A stretch of DNA of 64,000 nucleotides from Mangrovicella endophytica (GTDB lineage Bacteria > Pseudomonadota > Alphaproteobacteria > Rhizobiales > Rhizobiaceae), in NCBI RefSeq assembly GCF_002893625.1, contig NZ_PKMZ01000010.1, positions 62,001 through 126,000 of the forward strand, given 5' to 3'. A program made the translations under genes and the position numbers. How positions within the stretch are numbered: position 1 is the first letter of the stretch; each line of letters starts with the position of its first letter. Below are positions 1 through 9,347 of this stretch, piece after piece. Below the pieces are notes generated by a model. That model did no database searches and was not told the DNA's origin. It saw nothing but the letters and a program-made list of their open reading frames with translations.

Positions 1-1
1 G

Positions 2-568
2 TTCCTTACCGGCCCCTCGGGCGCCGGCAAGACGAGCTTGCTGCGGATGCTGTTCCTGGCGCTGAAGCCGACGCGTGGCCTCATCACCGTGCTTGGCCGC
101 GACGCTTCGACGCTGACGCGCGCCGACCTGCCGTCGATCCGCCGGCGCATCGGCGTCGTGTTCCAGGATTTCCGGCTGCTCGACCATCTCACCACCTACG
201 AAAATGTCGCGCTGCCGCTGCGGGTGCGCGGCAAGGAGGAATCGACCTACCGGCAGGACGTCATCGAGCTGATCAAATGGGTCGGCCTCGGCGAGCGCGT
301 CGACGCTCCGCCCGTCGTTCTCTCCGGCGGCGAGAAGCAGCGCGCCGCCATCGCCCGCGCGCTGATCGACCAGCCGGACATCCTGCTCGCCGACGAGCCG
401 ACGGGCAACGTCGATCCGCCGCTGGCGCGCCGTCTGCTCCGCCTGTTCATGGAGCTGAACCGCACCGGCACGGCGGTGGTGATCGCCACGCACGACCTCG
501 CACTGATGGACCAGGTGGAAGCACGCCGGCTGATCCTCTCGGATGGGCGCCTCGACATCTATGATTGA
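2..568 (+). CDS. ftsE: Cell-division ATP-binding protein FtsE (5' end missing)
   Basis: This is the ATPase of the FtsEX complex, which sits under the septal membrane and couples ATP hydrolysis to activation of cell-wall hydrolases during division. The frame is already open at base 2, so about 30 N-terminal residues lie outside the window. Visible motifs in order are Walker A GPSGAGKTS (bases about 17-43), a Q-loop FQDFRLLD, the ABC signature LSGGEKQR, Walker B ILLADEPTG and the switch histidine in IATHD. The gene ends inside the start of ftsX (ATGATTGA overlap), which indicates translational coupling. Identity as FtsE rather than another small ABC ATPase rests on the ftsX neighbour and on the short single-domain length. 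Confidence 0.95.
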   Translation, partial: FLTGPSGAGKTSLLRMLFLALKPTRGLITVLGRDASTLTRADLPSIRRRIGVVFQDFRLLDHLTTYENVALPLRVRGKEESTYRQDVIELIKWVGLGERVDAPPVVLSGGEKQRAAIARALIDQPDILLADEPTGNVDPPLARRLLRLFMELNRTGTAVVIATHDLALMDQVEARRLILSDGRLDIYD

Positions 569-1550
569 GTTTGGCGAGCGCATCGACGAATGGCGCGAAC
601 GTCTCGGCCTGCCGCGCCGCAAGCCGCGTCGCACCAGGCCGACGCCGATCGTCCCGCCGGCCAATGTCGCCGGTCGCGCGTTGATGACGGTGATCGGCAT
701 CATGACCTTCCTCGCCAGCCTGACGCTCGGCGCGGTGACGCTCGTCTCCGACACGGCCGCCAACTGGCAGAGCCAGATCGCCCGCGAGATCACCGTCCAG
801 ATCAAGCCGGACGAGGGGCTCGACATGAATGCGGCGTTGCAGACGGTGCAGATGATCGCGCTGGAGACGCGGGGCGTCACCGGTGCCGATGCGCTCGGCG
901 ATGCGGCGACGCAGCGGCTGCTGGAGCCCTGGCTCGGCGAGGGGCTCGATCTGGAGGAGCTGCCGGTGCCACGCCTCGTCGTCATCGGTATCGACGAGCG
1001 CAACCCGCCGGACTTTGAGCAGCTGCGCACCCGCCTGCGCACCGCCGTGCCGGCGGCGAGCCTCGACGATCACCGTGCCTGGGTATCGCGGCTCGTCTCC
1101 ATGGCGCATGCGACGGTGCTGATCGGCGCGGCGATCCTGACGCTGGTGATGATCGCGACGGTGCTGACCGTCGTCTTCGCCACGCGCGGCGCCATGTCCG
1201 GCAACCGCCACATCATCGAGGTGCTGCATTTCGTCGGCGCCAAGGCGGGCTTCATCGCCGGCGAGTTCCAGCGCCACTTTCTGAAGCTCGGTCTGGCCGG
1301 CGCCGTCATCGGTGGCGCCGCGGCGCTGATCGTCTTCGTCGCGATGGGACGCTGGACGCAGATGAACCAGGCGACGCCAGAGGCGGATCAGATCACAGCC
1401 CTGTTCGGCTCCTTCTCGATCGGCTGGTCCGGCTATGCCGGCGTCGTGATCATCGTGGTGACGGTTGCGGGGCTAACGGCGATGACGTCACGGCTGACCG
1501 TCAAGCGGCAACTGGCGGCGATCGACATGCTGTCGCCGGTCGAGGGGTAA
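561..1550 (+). CDS. ftsX: Cell-division permease-like protein FtsX
   Basis: Membrane partner of FtsE; it transmits the ATPase signal to periplasmic peptidoglycan hydrolases. The 329-residue product has a cytoplasmic N-terminus, a first membrane segment (MTVIGIMTFLASLTLG, about residues 36-58), a periplasmic domain of roughly 120 residues, and three further membrane helices in the C-terminal half, the usual FtsX topology. I chose the ATG at 561, which overlaps the ftsE stop by eight bases; an in-frame ATG at 543 would add six residues and lies deeper in ftsE. FtsX sequences diverge strongly, so the call relies on topology, length and pairing with ftsE. Confidence 0.93.
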   Translation: MIEFGERIDEWRERLGLPRRKPRRTRPTPIVPPANVAGRALMTVIGIMTFLASLTLGAVTLVSDTAANWQSQIAREITVQIKPDEGLDMNAALQTVQMIALETRGVTGADALGDAATQRLLEPWLGEGLDLEELPVPRLVVIGIDERNPPDFEQLRTRLRTAVPAASLDDHRAWVSRLVSMAHATVLIGAAILTLVMIATVLTVVFATRGAMSGNRHIIEVLHFVGAKAGFIAGEFQRHFLKLGLAGAVIGGAAALIVFVAMGRWTQMNQATPEADQITALFGSFSIGWSGYAGVVIIVVTVAGLTAMTSRLTVKRQLAAIDMLSPVEG

Positions 1551-1560
1551 GGCCCTGTTA

Positions 1561-2391
1561 ATGCTACTGGCGGAGACTCACGGGCATAACTTTACGGACT
1601 CTGCCTCGCCGATGCCGCCTTCCTCCCCTAGCTTCGCCTTGATGAGCGATGCAACGATCCCAGGCTGGAGCAGCCAGGACGCGAAGGCGAAGCGGCAGCC
1701 TCTCGAACATGCGCGGCTGCACTCGGCCGGCCGCTGGATGCGGCGCGGCCTGCTTGGCGTCGGCATCGCCCTCCTGCTCGTCGCGGGCTATCTGGGCGGC
1801 GGCTTCCTGCGTTTCGCGCAGGAGATCACGATGTTCGCAGCGCCCGCCAAGATCGAGCGCGCCGACGGCATCGTCGTCCTCACCGGCGGTGCGGCCCGGC
1901 TCGACCAGGCCATCGACCTCCTGAAGACGGGCCTTGCCGACCGCCTGTTGATCAGCGGCGTCAATCCCGGCACCAGCATCGACACGCTGTCGCGCCTGAC
2001 CGCGACCGATCGGTCCTGGTTCGATTGCTGCGTCGACATCGATTATGCCGCCAATACGGTCGGCAATGCCGAGATGACCAATCGCTGGGCGCGGCTGCGC
2101 GGCTTCGACGAGCTGATCCTCGTCACCAGCGACTACCACATGCCGCGTTCCCTGCGGGAGTTCGACCGCGTATCGGAGGTGCGCACGATCATCCCCTATG
2201 CAGTGCGTCGGGCCGATCTCTGGAGCTCGTCCAGCCTGCCCAACGGCATGGGGCTGAAGGTGCTTGTCACCGAATATGCCAAGCTTCTGGCTGTCCGCTT
2301 CCGCGATGTCACGGGTATCGAGGCCCGCAATCTAGTCGGCGGCCGCCGGGTTGCCGCACTCGGCCAGCAGGCGACGGGCACTGAAGACTGA
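1561..2391 (+). CDS. YdcF-like DUF218 membrane-anchored protein
   Basis: The product is about 276 residues with one membrane segment near residues 63-83 (GLLGVGIALLLVAGYLGG) followed by a periplasmic DUF218 domain. Typical DUF218 signatures are visible: ADGIVVLTGG, a repeat-containing helix after it, NTVGNAEMT and LVTSDYHMPR. Members such as SanA/YdcF/ElyC act in envelope or lipid-carrier homeostasis, but the reaction is not established. It starts ten bases after ftsX and probably shares its transcript, with plsC following 153 bases later, so an envelope role is a fair inference. The first 27 residues are low-complexity; ATG at 1642 is an alternative start, while the chosen ATG at 1561 has TAAGG nine bases upstream. 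Confidence 0.8.
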   Translation: MLLAETHGHNFTDSASPMPPSSPSFALMSDATIPGWSSQDAKAKRQPLEHARLHSAGRWMRRGLLGVGIALLLVAGYLGGGFLRFAQEITMFAAPAKIERADGIVVLTGGAARLDQAIDLLKTGLADRLLISGVNPGTSIDTLSRLTATDRSWFDCCVDIDYAANTVGNAEMTNRWARLRGFDELILVTSDYHMPRSLREFDRVSEVRTIIPYAVRRADLWSSSSLPNGMGLKVLVTEYAKLLAVRFRDVTGIEARNLVGGRRVAALGQQATGTED

Positions 2392-2544
2392 CGCAGTCGG
2401 TCGTGGCTGGCCGCAGCCTTCGGCCGGCCAACCCTTCAAATCACGACCGCAGCATCGTAAGGCTGTGCGCCGAAGCGCCGGCCGGCGGCGCACAGCTCCC
2501 GCGCCGGCCTCAGGCCTGCGCCAAGCCAAGGTGCCTTCGCCCCG

Positions 2545-3345
2545 ATGACCGTCGTTCGATCGCTCCTGTTCAACCTCCTGTTCTATCTGAACCTGATCGG
2601 GCAGCTGATCATCTACGCGCCGGTATTCTTCATCGTGCCCGAGCGCACCGCCTGGACGATCGTGAAGAACTGGGCGCGCTCCAGCCTGTGGCTGCTTAAG
2701 TACGTCGCCGGCATCGAGGCGCGCATCACCGGGCAGGAGAACATCCCAGCAGGCTCCTGCATCATCGCATCGAAGCATCAGTCCTTCTGGGAGGTGTTCG
2801 CGCTGATTCCCGAAGTCGAGCGGCCGACCTTCGTCCTGAAGAAGGAGCTGATGCGCATTCCGCTGTTCGGCTGGTTCGCCGCCCGTATGGGCATGATCCC
2901 GGTCGAGCGCGGCCGCCGGGGCGCCGCCGTCGCCTCGATGGTAGAGGGCGCCGAGAAGGCCATCGCCGAAGGGCGGCAGATCGTCATCTTCCCGGAAGGC
3001 ACGCGCGTGCAGCCGGGCGCAGCGCCGCAATACCGGCCAGGGGTCTTCCGCCTCTACGAGGCTCTGGGCCTGCCGGTCGTACCGGTGGCGCTGAACTCCG
3101 GCCTCTACTGGCCGCGCCGCAAGTTCGTGCGCCGTCCCGGCACGATCCGGGCCGAATTCCTCACCGTCATCCCGCCGGGCCTCGAGCGTGACGATTTCCT
3201 CGAACGGGTGAGCTTCGAAATCGAGATCCGTTCAGATGCGCTGATCCGCAAGGCCTTCGAGGAAAGCCGCGACCTGCCGATGAGCGAGCTGGTGAAGGCC
3301 CGGCTCGCCGCCGAGGACAGCCTGGAAGCGCAGCCCTCTTCTTAG
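2545..3345 (+). CDS. plsC: 1-acyl-sn-glycerol-3-phosphate acyltransferase
   Basis: Transfers an acyl chain to lysophosphatidic acid to give phosphatidic acid at the inner membrane. The 266-residue protein begins with a hydrophobic segment (residues 6-31) and carries the PlsC family motifs: KHQSFWE at 77-83 (H78 is the catalytic histidine; the usual Asp of the HX4D motif is Glu83 here) and FPEGTR at 149-154, the glycerol-phosphate binding motif. Length and order of motifs fit the family. It lies downstream of ftsEX and the DUF218 gene on the same strand. The Asp-to-Glu change deserves note but the substitution is conservative. Confidence 0.92.
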   Translation: MTVVRSLLFNLLFYLNLIGQLIIYAPVFFIVPERTAWTIVKNWARSSLWLLKYVAGIEARITGQENIPAGSCIIASKHQSFWEVFALIPEVERPTFVLKKELMRIPLFGWFAARMGMIPVERGRRGAAVASMVEGAEKAIAEGRQIVIFPEGTRVQPGAAPQYRPGVFRLYEALGLPVVPVALNSGLYWPRRKFVRRPGTIRAEFLTVIPPGLERDDFLERVSFEIEIRSDALIRKAFEESRDLPMSELVKARLAAEDSLEAQPSS

Positions 3346-3366
3346 GTCGCGAGCGCGGTCGCCGGC

Positions 3367-3879
3367 TCACAGCCGGCGCACGACGGCTTCCAGCCAGTTG
3401 TCGCGCAGGCCCATCTCCCGGATATGGTCGAGCGCGCTGCGGACATAGTCGACATTCGGACCCGACTGCCCGTGCGAGCGGCGCACGATCTCCGCCGCAT
3501 GCTCGACCGTCAGGCGACCGGCATACTGCGTGTGGCCGCGATCGACGACATAGACGAGCGCGCGCACGCTGCGCCCGTCCTCGAGCCGCACCGGCAGCGT
3601 CAGCTCGCGATAGACGTTGGTGACGAGTTCTCGCTCGCGCAGATAGGCGACGACCTCGTCCCACCCCTCCGGCGCCACCCGAAAGGCCATGCCGACGCAG
3701 GAGCCGCCGCGGTCGAGCCCGAAGACGAGGCCCGGCCGCTCGGGCGAGCCGCGATGGACATGCGAGTGGATGCAGAGCGAGCGGTGATAGCCGGCGAGGC
3801 GCGCCTTCTGGCGTTCCACGAAGTCGAAGCCGGGCCGCCAGATCAGCGAGCCATAGCCAAACACCCAGAATTCCGTCAT
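3367..3879 (-). CDS. chaC: Gamma-glutamylcyclotransferase (ChaC family)
   Basis: ChaC enzymes cleave glutathione to 5-oxoproline and Cys-Gly in the cytoplasm. The product starts MTEFWVFGYGSL; the glycine-rich GYGSL at residues 8-12 binds the gamma-glutamyl group and Glu84 in YLRERE matches the catalytic glutamate position. The 170-residue length from this start is normal. Upstream in-frame ATGs at 3927 and 4020 would add poorly conserved residues and would run towards or into the divergent DUF2125 gene, so I prefer 3879, although no strong ribosome-binding site decides it. It faces plsC tail to tail. Confidence 0.88.
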   Translation of the reverse strand: MTEFWVFGYGSLIWRPGFDFVERQKARLAGYHRSLCIHSHVHRGSPERPGLVFGLDRGGSCVGMAFRVAPEGWDEVVAYLRERELVTNVYRELTLPVRLEDGRSVRALVYVVDRGHTQYAGRLTVEHAAEIVRRSHGQSGPNVDYVRSALDHIREMGLRDNWLEAVVRRL

Positions 3880-3977
3880 CGCCTTGGAAAAGCCCTTCTC
3901 GTCGGCGGCTTCTGCAGGACCTTCCATGGCGCCGTCAGACCATGAGAAGCTGCAAGCCGCAGACACTGGAATTGCCG

Positions 3978-4991
3978 ATGAAACAGATCGCCGAACGCCG
4001 CTCGAGCCGCGGTTACACAATCATCCTCGCGATCGTGGTGATTCTGGCCGCCGCACTCAGCGCCGGCTGGTACTACGTCGCCGGAGAGCTGGACAAGGTG
4101 GTGACGCAAGCTCTGGCTCGCGCCGAGAAGGGCGGCGCGACGGTGACCTGCGCCAACCGGCAGACCTTCGGCTATCCCTTCCGGATCGGGATCCACTGCG
4201 ATGCGGTCGCGGTCGAGACGCTGAGCAAGGACGTGCGCATGACGGCGGGGACACTGCGCACCGCGGCGCAGATTTACCAGCCGAACAAGGTCGTCGCCGA
4301 GCTCGATGGCCCGGCCTTCCTGGAAGCCGGCGATCTGCCGCCGCTGGATCTGCGCTGGTCGCTCGGCCAGGCCAGCGCAACCTTCTGGACGCAAGGCGCC
4401 GACCATCTATCGTTCGCCTTCGACAATCCGGAGGTGGCGTTGGCGCAGCCCGCGGCCGGCCGCGCGCCGCTTGCCGCGGCGGTGCGATTCGAAGCGCATG
4501 CAAGGCGGCGTGAGGGCGATCTCGACATCGCGCTTACGGATCGCGGCGTGAAGATGCTGTCGCCGGAGCTCGCCTCGCTACCGGCCTTCGACGCGTCGGC
4601 CGACCTTTCCGTCAGCGGAGCCGCCGACTGGCTGAACGGGCGCGTTGCGGGACGAACGCCGGCCGAAGTGCTCGCCGGGCGGACGGTGACGCTGCGCGCG
4701 CTGAAGCTGGAAAGCGGCACGGCGATCGCCGAAGTGTCGGGCCCAATCTCCGTCGGTGCGGACGGCGAGATCTCCGGCGACCTGAAGCTCGCCGTGGCGG
4801 ACGCGCAGCGCATCGCCGCGCTGGTCGCCGGCGTCGCGCCGGAGCTTGCGGGCGTCGCCGGCTCCGTCGCCTCGGCCATCACCTTCATCGGCCGGCCGGA
4901 GGACGGGCGCACGGTCATCGCGCTCACTATCCGCGACGGCGAGGTGGCGGCGGGCGTCATTCCGCTCGGCTCGATCCCGCCGCTGCGCTGA
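3978..4991 (+). CDS. DUF2125 exported/membrane-anchored protein
   Basis: The product, about 337 residues from the ATG at 3978, has a short basic N-terminus, one hydrophobic anchor (IILAIVVILAAALSAGWYY, residues 14-32) and then a long beta-rich periplasmic region with few cysteines (CANRQTFGYPFRIGIHCDA holds a pair). FGYPFR is characteristic of the DUF2125 family of alphaproteobacteria. No enzymatic motif is visible and the function is unknown; large anchored beta-rich proteins of this kind often act in envelope lipid or protein traffic, but that is only an analogy. An ATG at 3942 would add 12 residues. The gene diverges from chaC and converges on tyrC with a 42-base gap. Confidence 0.85.
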   Translation: MKQIAERRSSRGYTIILAIVVILAAALSAGWYYVAGELDKVVTQALARAEKGGATVTCANRQTFGYPFRIGIHCDAVAVETLSKDVRMTAGTLRTAAQIYQPNKVVAELDGPAFLEAGDLPPLDLRWSLGQASATFWTQGADHLSFAFDNPEVALAQPAAGRAPLAAAVRFEAHARRREGDLDIALTDRGVKMLSPELASLPAFDASADLSVSGAADWLNGRVAGRTPAEVLAGRTVTLRALKLESGTAIAEVSGPISVGADGEISGDLKLAVADAQRIAALVAGVAPELAGVAGSVASAITFIGRPEDGRTVIALTIRDGEVAAGVIPLGSIPPLR

Positions 4992-5033
4992 GGTCAGCGC
5001 AGCGACAGGGTTCCGCCCCGAGACGCGTGGTCC

Positions 5034-6005
5034 CTACCGGTCCGGCGCCACGGTGGCGATTGCCGGTGCCGCCTCGGTCTTGCCCTCGCCGGCGGCGCTG
5101 CGGCCGAAGTCGGCCCGCGCCGTATCCTGGCCGGCCTCGACGATGCCGCGGCGGATCGCCCGGGTGCGGGTGAAGAGGTCGAACAGCGCGTCGCCGTCGC
5201 CCCAGCGGATTGCCCGCTGCAGCGAGGCGAGATCCTCCGAGAAGCGCGCCAGCATCTCCAGCACCGCGTCGCGATTGGTCAGGAAGATGTCGCGCCACAT
5301 GGTCGGATCAGAGGCCGCGATGCGCGTGAAGTCGCGGAAGCCCGAGGCCGAGAACTTCACCACCTCGGACTGCGTCACGGTTTCCAGGTCGGCGGCGGTG
5401 CCGACGATGTTGTAGGCGATGAGGTGCGGCACGTGGCTGACGATCGCCAGCACCAGATCGTGGTGCTCGGTGGTCATCACCTCGACATTCGAGCCGGACG
5501 CCTCCCAGAACCGCCGCAGCCGCTCGACGGCCTGCACATCGGTGGTCTCGGACGGCGTCAGGATGCACCAGCGGTTGCGGAAGAGCTCGAGAAAGCCCGC
5601 GTCCGGGCCGGACTGCTCGGTGCCGGCAATCGGATGGGCCGGCACGAAGTGAACCGTCTCGGGGAGATGCGGCTGCATCTGCGCGACTACCGCGCCCTTC
5701 ACGGAGCCGACATCGCTGACGATCGCACCCGGCTTCAGCGCCGCGGCGATCTCCTTGGTGACAGCGCCGCAGGAGCCGACGGGGATGCAGAGGATGACGA
5801 GATCGGCATCCCGCACGGCCTCGGCGGCCTCCAGATGGTAGCTGTCTCCGAGGCCGAGCTCCTCGGCGCGCTTCAGCGTCTCCGGGCGCCGGGTGGCGAT
5901 GGCGATGTGCCGGGCCAGGCCGTGGGCACGGGCATTCAGCGCGATCGAGGAGCCGATCAGGCCGATGCCGATCAGCGCCAGGCGCTCAAACAAAGGCTCC
6001 GTCAT
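5034..6005 (-). CDS. tyrC: Prephenate/arogenate dehydrogenase
   Basis: NAD(P)-dependent oxidative decarboxylation of prephenate or arogenate, the committed step to tyrosine. The 323-residue protein opens with a Rossmann nucleotide motif GIGLIGSS (residues 13-20) and contains the family motif [10 protein letters not shown], whose histidine is catalytic, plus SHVPHLIAY in the all-helical C-terminal domain. Its ATG overlaps the TGA of hisC (ATGA), so the two are translated as a coupled pair; HisC-type aminotransferases often also transaminate aromatic keto acids, which fits the pairing. The last 30 residues are alanine/glycine-rich and probably disordered. Substrate preference cannot be read from the sequence. 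Confidence 0.93.
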   Translation of the reverse strand: MTEPLFERLALIGIGLIGSSIALNARAHGLARHIAIATRRPETLKRAEELGLGDSYHLEAAEAVRDADLVILCIPVGSCGAVTKEIAAALKPGAIVSDVGSVKGAVVAQMQPHLPETVHFVPAHPIAGTEQSGPDAGFLELFRNRWCILTPSETTDVQAVERLRRFWEASGSNVEVMTTEHHDLVLAIVSHVPHLIAYNIVGTAADLETVTQSEVVKFSASGFRDFTRIAASDPTMWRDIFLTNRDAVLEMLARFSEDLASLQRAIRWGDGDALFDLFTRTRAIRRGIVEAGQDTARADFGRSAAGEGKTEAAPAIATVAPDR

Positions 6006-7114
6006 CGCGTGGCGGCTCCCAGGAACTCGGCCAGCGCGCTGACGACGCCGCGATTGGCCTCTTCGCTGCCAATCGTCATGCGCAGCGCGTTCGGAAAGCC
6101 GTAGCCGGCGACGCGGCGCAGGATGAAGCCGCGCTGCGTCAGGAAGGCATCGGCCTCGGCCGCGCCCTTGCCGGTGGTGTCGGGGAAGTGGACCAGCACG
6201 AAGTTGCCGACGCTCGGCGTCACGGTCAGGCCAAGCGCCGTCAGCTCGCCCGTGACCCATTCGAGCCAATGCGAATTGTGCTCCACCGCGGCATCCACGA
6301 AGGCGCGGTCGCGCACCGCCTCGGCGCCGGCGGCGATCGCCAGCGCGTTGAGGTTGAAGGGACCACGCACGCGGTCCATCGCGTCGATTACCGCCTCCGG
6401 CCCGTAGAGCCAGCCGATCCGCAGCGCCGCAAGACCGTGGATCTTGGAGAAGGTGCGGGTCATCACGACGTTGCCGGATTGCGAGACCAGCTCGATGCCG
6501 GCGGAATAGTCGTTGCGCCGGACATATTCGGCGTAGGCCGCGTCGAGGACGAGAAGAACGTGTCTCGGCAGCCCGGCCTGCAGGCGCCGGACCTCGTCGA
6601 AGGGCAGGTAGGTGCCCGTCGGATTGTTGGGATTGGCCAAGAAGACCATCTTGGTGCGCGGCGATACCAGACCGAGGATCGCTTCGACGTCGGCGCGCGC
6701 ATCCGTCTCCGGCGCCACGACCGGCGTCGCACCGCGCGCCATGATCTGGATCTTGTAGACGAGGAAGCCGTGCTCGGTGTGGATCGCCTCGTCGCCTTCG
6801 GCCAGATAGGTCTGGCAGAGGAGGCCGAGCAGCTCGTCCGAGCCGTTGCCGCAGAGGATGTTCGCCGGATTGAGGCCGTGGACCTCGGCAATCGCCTGCT
6901 TCAGCGCCGTTGCCTGACCGTCGGGATAAAGCTCGGGATGGGCGGCCGCGGCCGTGATCGCGGCGCGGGCGCGCGGCGAGGCGCCGAGCGGCGTCTCGTT
7001 GGAGGACAGCTTGTGCAGCGTCACGCCGGCAGGCGCCTTGCTCTTGCCGGGCTCATAGCGCTCGATATCCAGGACGCCCTTGTTGGGAACGGGGCCGGTC
7101 ATCTCGCTCGTCAT
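6002..7114 (-). CDS. hisC: Histidinol-phosphate (aromatic) aminotransferase
   Basis: A PLP-dependent class I aminotransferase of the HisC branch, acting on imidazole-acetol phosphate and, in tyrosine operons such as this one, probably also on aromatic keto acids. From the ATG at 7114 the product has 370 residues. The motifs are NPNNPTGTY (161-169), DAAYAEY (191-197) and the Schiff-base lysine K224 in [13 protein letters not shown]. The start is supported by AGGGA eight bases upstream; in-frame ATGs at 7177 and 7102 are alternatives. The gene is the first of a hisC-tyrC operon and is divergent from metX across a 386-base gap. Confidence 0.93.
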   Translation of the reverse strand: MTSEMTGPVPNKGVLDIERYEPGKSKAPAGVTLHKLSSNETPLGASPRARAAITAAAAHPELYPDGQATALKQAIAEVHGLNPANILCGNGSDELLGLLCQTYLAEGDEAIHTEHGFLVYKIQIMARGATPVVAPETDARADVEAILGLVSPRTKMVFLANPNNPTGTYLPFDEVRRLQAGLPRHVLLVLDAAYAEYVRRNDYSAGIELVSQSGNVVMTRTFSKIHGLAALRIGWLYGPEAVIDAMDRVRGPFNLNALAIAAGAEAVRDRAFVDAAVEHNSHWLEWVTGELTALGLTVTPSVGNFVLVHFPDTTGKGAAEADAFLTQRGFILRRVAGYGFPNALRMTIGSEEANRGVVSALAEFLGAATR

Positions 7115-7500
7115 CGCTGAAATCCCTGGAGGCGGGGCACAAAGATAAGGATGCGCCTGCACGCGTTGGCGCCGCATGTTCCACTGAAAACGCTCATCTT
7201 TGGCCGTGGGGCGTCCATTGGACGTATGCCGATGTATGGCGACAAAATGGACGGAATGAACGTCAGCGCCCGCAATAGCGGTCGAGCCTGGTGATGTCGA
7301 GATCGAAGCCGTAGCTCTGCAGCCGCGTCATCTCCGCTGTCGGCTCCAGCACGGCCGGGATCCTGCCAGACTTGCCTCCACGCTGGTGAAGTGGTGAATG
7401 GTCCCTCGGCCTTCCGCCGGACAAGATGTCGGCCCTATCGTCCGAGCGCTTCGGTCTTCACCGGAGTTGCTCCAGAGGCCGGCCGCAGGACCTTAGGACC
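7115..7500. other. 386-base divergent gap between hisC and metX
   Basis: The gap carries the start regions of hisC (leftward) and metX (rightward). It holds a perfect 6-1-6 inverted repeat (7212-7224) and, on the minus strand at 7263-7352, a short stretch that reads like real coding sequence: it has strong GC in third positions and ends in YCGR followed by TGA, but it lacks a convincing start. It may be the tail of a degraded gene or a tiny gene starting at the GTG at 7352. I looked for the core of a SAM-II riboswitch in front of metX and did not find it. Confidence 0.4.
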
Positions 7501-8685
7501 ATGACCGCCAACAGCGCCGCGCTCATCGATACGCTTCCGGCCGGAGCCCGCGAAGCCAACCAGCCGTCCAGCCTGGTTGCCCATTTCGGCATGGACGAGC
7601 CGCTGCGGCTCGACGCAGGCCGTGACTTGGCGCCCTTCCAGATCGCCTACAACACCTATGGCGAGCTGAACGCCGACAAGTCCAACGCCATCCTCGTCTG
7701 CCACGCGCTGACCGGCGACCAGTATGCAGCCTCGATCTCGCCGGTCACGGGACGGCCCGGCTGGTGGTCGTCGCTGATCGGCCCCGGCAAGCCGATCGAT
7801 ACGTCGCGCTACTTCGTCATTTCGTCGAACGTCATCGGCGGCTGCATGGGCACCACAGGCCCGGCCTCGATCGATCCCGCCACCGGCGAGCCCTACGGGC
7901 TGAACCTGCCGGTGATCACCATCCGCGACATGGTGCGCGCGCAGGCGATGCTGGTCGATCGGCTCGGCATCGACACGCTGTTCGCCGTGGTCGGTGGGTC
8001 GATGGGCGGCATGCAGGTGCTGCAATGGACGGTGAGCTACCCGAACCGTGTGTTCGCGGCGCTGCCGATCGCCACCGGCGCGCGCCATTCCTCGCAGAAC
8101 ATCGCCTTCCACGAGGTCGGCCGGCAGGCTGTGATGGCCGATCCCGACTGGCGCGGCGGGCGCTACATCGTCGAAGGCACGCGGCCGAAGAAGGGCCTCG
8201 CCGTCGCGCGCATGGCCGCGCATGTCACCTATCTCTCGGAGGCGGCGCTGGCGCGCAAGTTCGGCCGCAATCTGCAGGACCGGGAGGCCTTCGGCTTCGG
8301 TTTCGACGCCGATTTCCAGATCGAGAGCTACCTGCGCTACCAGGGCATGACATTCGTCGATCGCTTCGACGCCAACTCCTATCTCTACATGACGCGGGCG
8401 ACCGACTATTTCGACATCGCCGCCGACTATGGCGGGCGGCTGGCCGACGCCTTCAAGGGTACGTCCACCCGTTTCGGCCTCGTCTCGTTCTCCTCGGATT
8501 GGCTGTTCCCGACCACGGAACACCGGGCGATCGTGCATGCGCTGAACGCGGCGGCCGCTTCGGTCTCCTTCGTCGAGATCGAGACCGACAAGGGCCATGA
8601 CGCGTTCCTGCTGGACGAGCCCCGCTTCCACGACGTCGTCAACGGCTTCCTGTCCTCGGCGGCGCGAGCGAGGGGCATCATCTGA
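7501..8685 (+). CDS. metX: Homoserine O-acyltransferase (acetyltransferase)
   Basis: Activates homoserine with an acyl group, first committed step of methionine synthesis. The 394-residue alpha/beta-hydrolase fold protein has the nucleophile elbow GGSMGGMQ with Ser167, LVCHALTGD in the oxyanion region, SSDWLFP carrying the acid residue, and GHDAFLLD with the catalytic histidine. The start at 7501 has TTAGGA just upstream and matches family length; an upstream frame extension to 7426 is unlikely to be translated. It overlaps metW by one base (TGATG). The family uses acetyl- or succinyl-CoA depending on a few residues, so acetyl is the default rather than proven. Confidence 0.94.
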   Translation: MTANSAALIDTLPAGAREANQPSSLVAHFGMDEPLRLDAGRDLAPFQIAYNTYGELNADKSNAILVCHALTGDQYAASISPVTGRPGWWSSLIGPGKPIDTSRYFVISSNVIGGCMGTTGPASIDPATGEPYGLNLPVITIRDMVRAQAMLVDRLGIDTLFAVVGGSMGGMQVLQWTVSYPNRVFAALPIATGARHSSQNIAFHEVGRQAVMADPDWRGGRYIVEGTRPKKGLAVARMAAHVTYLSEAALARKFGRNLQDREAFGFGFDADFQIESYLRYQGMTFVDRFDANSYLYMTRATDYFDIAADYGGRLADAFKGTSTRFGLVSFSSDWLFPTTEHRAIVHALNAAAASVSFVEIETDKGHDAFLLDEPRFHDVVNGFLSSAARARGII

Positions 8686-9323
8686 TGGATACGCTCGTCC
8701 CGACGAGCCGGATCGTGACCGGCAATGTTCGCGTCGACCTGCAGGTCATCGCTGACCTCGTGACGCCCGGCGCCCGCGTGCTCGACGTCGGCTCCGGCGA
8801 CGGCTCGCTCCTGGAACTGCTGGCGACCGCCAAGGGCGTCGATGGGCGCGGCATCGAGCTCAGCCAGGAAGGTGTCAACGAATGCGTGGCGCGGGGCCTG
8901 TCGGTGATCCAGGGCGATGCCGACCGCGACCTCGTCTATTATCCGGACGCAGCCTTCGACTACGTGATCCTGTCGCAGACCATCCAGGCGACGCGCAATC
9001 CGAAGATCGTGTTGTCGGAGCTCCTGCGCATAGGACACCGCGCCATCGTGTCCTTCCCGAATTTCGGGCACTGGTCGATCCGCATGTCGCTCGGCCTGCG
9101 CGGCCGCATGCCGATGACGGAGAACCTGTCGCACTCGTGGTACGAGACGCCGAACATCCACTTCTGCACCATCCGCGACTTCGTGGCGCTGTCGGGCGAG
9201 CTCGGCGCGACAGTGGAGACGGCATTCGCGCTGAACGCGGCGGGGCAGAAGATGTGGATGACGATGCCCTGGGCGTTCTGGAACCTCTTCGGCCAGCAGG
9301 CGGTGTTCGTGCTGCGACGTTGA
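8685..9323 (+). CDS. metW: Methionine biosynthesis protein MetW
   Basis: MetW is a methyltransferase-fold protein that works with MetX in homoserine acylation in many proteobacteria. The 212-residue product shows the SAM-fold motif VLDVGSGDGSLLELL (about residues 31-45), then ILSQTIQATRNP and SFPNFGHW, which are typical of MetW. The ATG overlaps the metX stop, so the two are translationally coupled, the usual arrangement. No separate promoter is apparent. Confidence 0.93.
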   Translation: MDTLVPTSRIVTGNVRVDLQVIADLVTPGARVLDVGSGDGSLLELLATAKGVDGRGIELSQEGVNECVARGLSVIQGDADRDLVYYPDAAFDYVILSQTIQATRNPKIVLSELLRIGHRAIVSFPNFGHWSIRMSLGLRGRMPMTENLSHSWYETPNIHFCTIRDFVALSGELGATVETAFALNAAGQKMWMTMPWAFWNLFGQQAVFVLRR

Positions 9324-9347
9324 TCGCGGCGGGCGGTGCGCGTCTTT

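Noticed and set aside
7380..7500. SAM-II riboswitch upstream of metX
   Set aside because: The segment GTGGTGAATGG at 7391 recalls the conserved start of SAM-II, but the second conserved block (GCTTGCAGCCACGTTAA-like) is missing.
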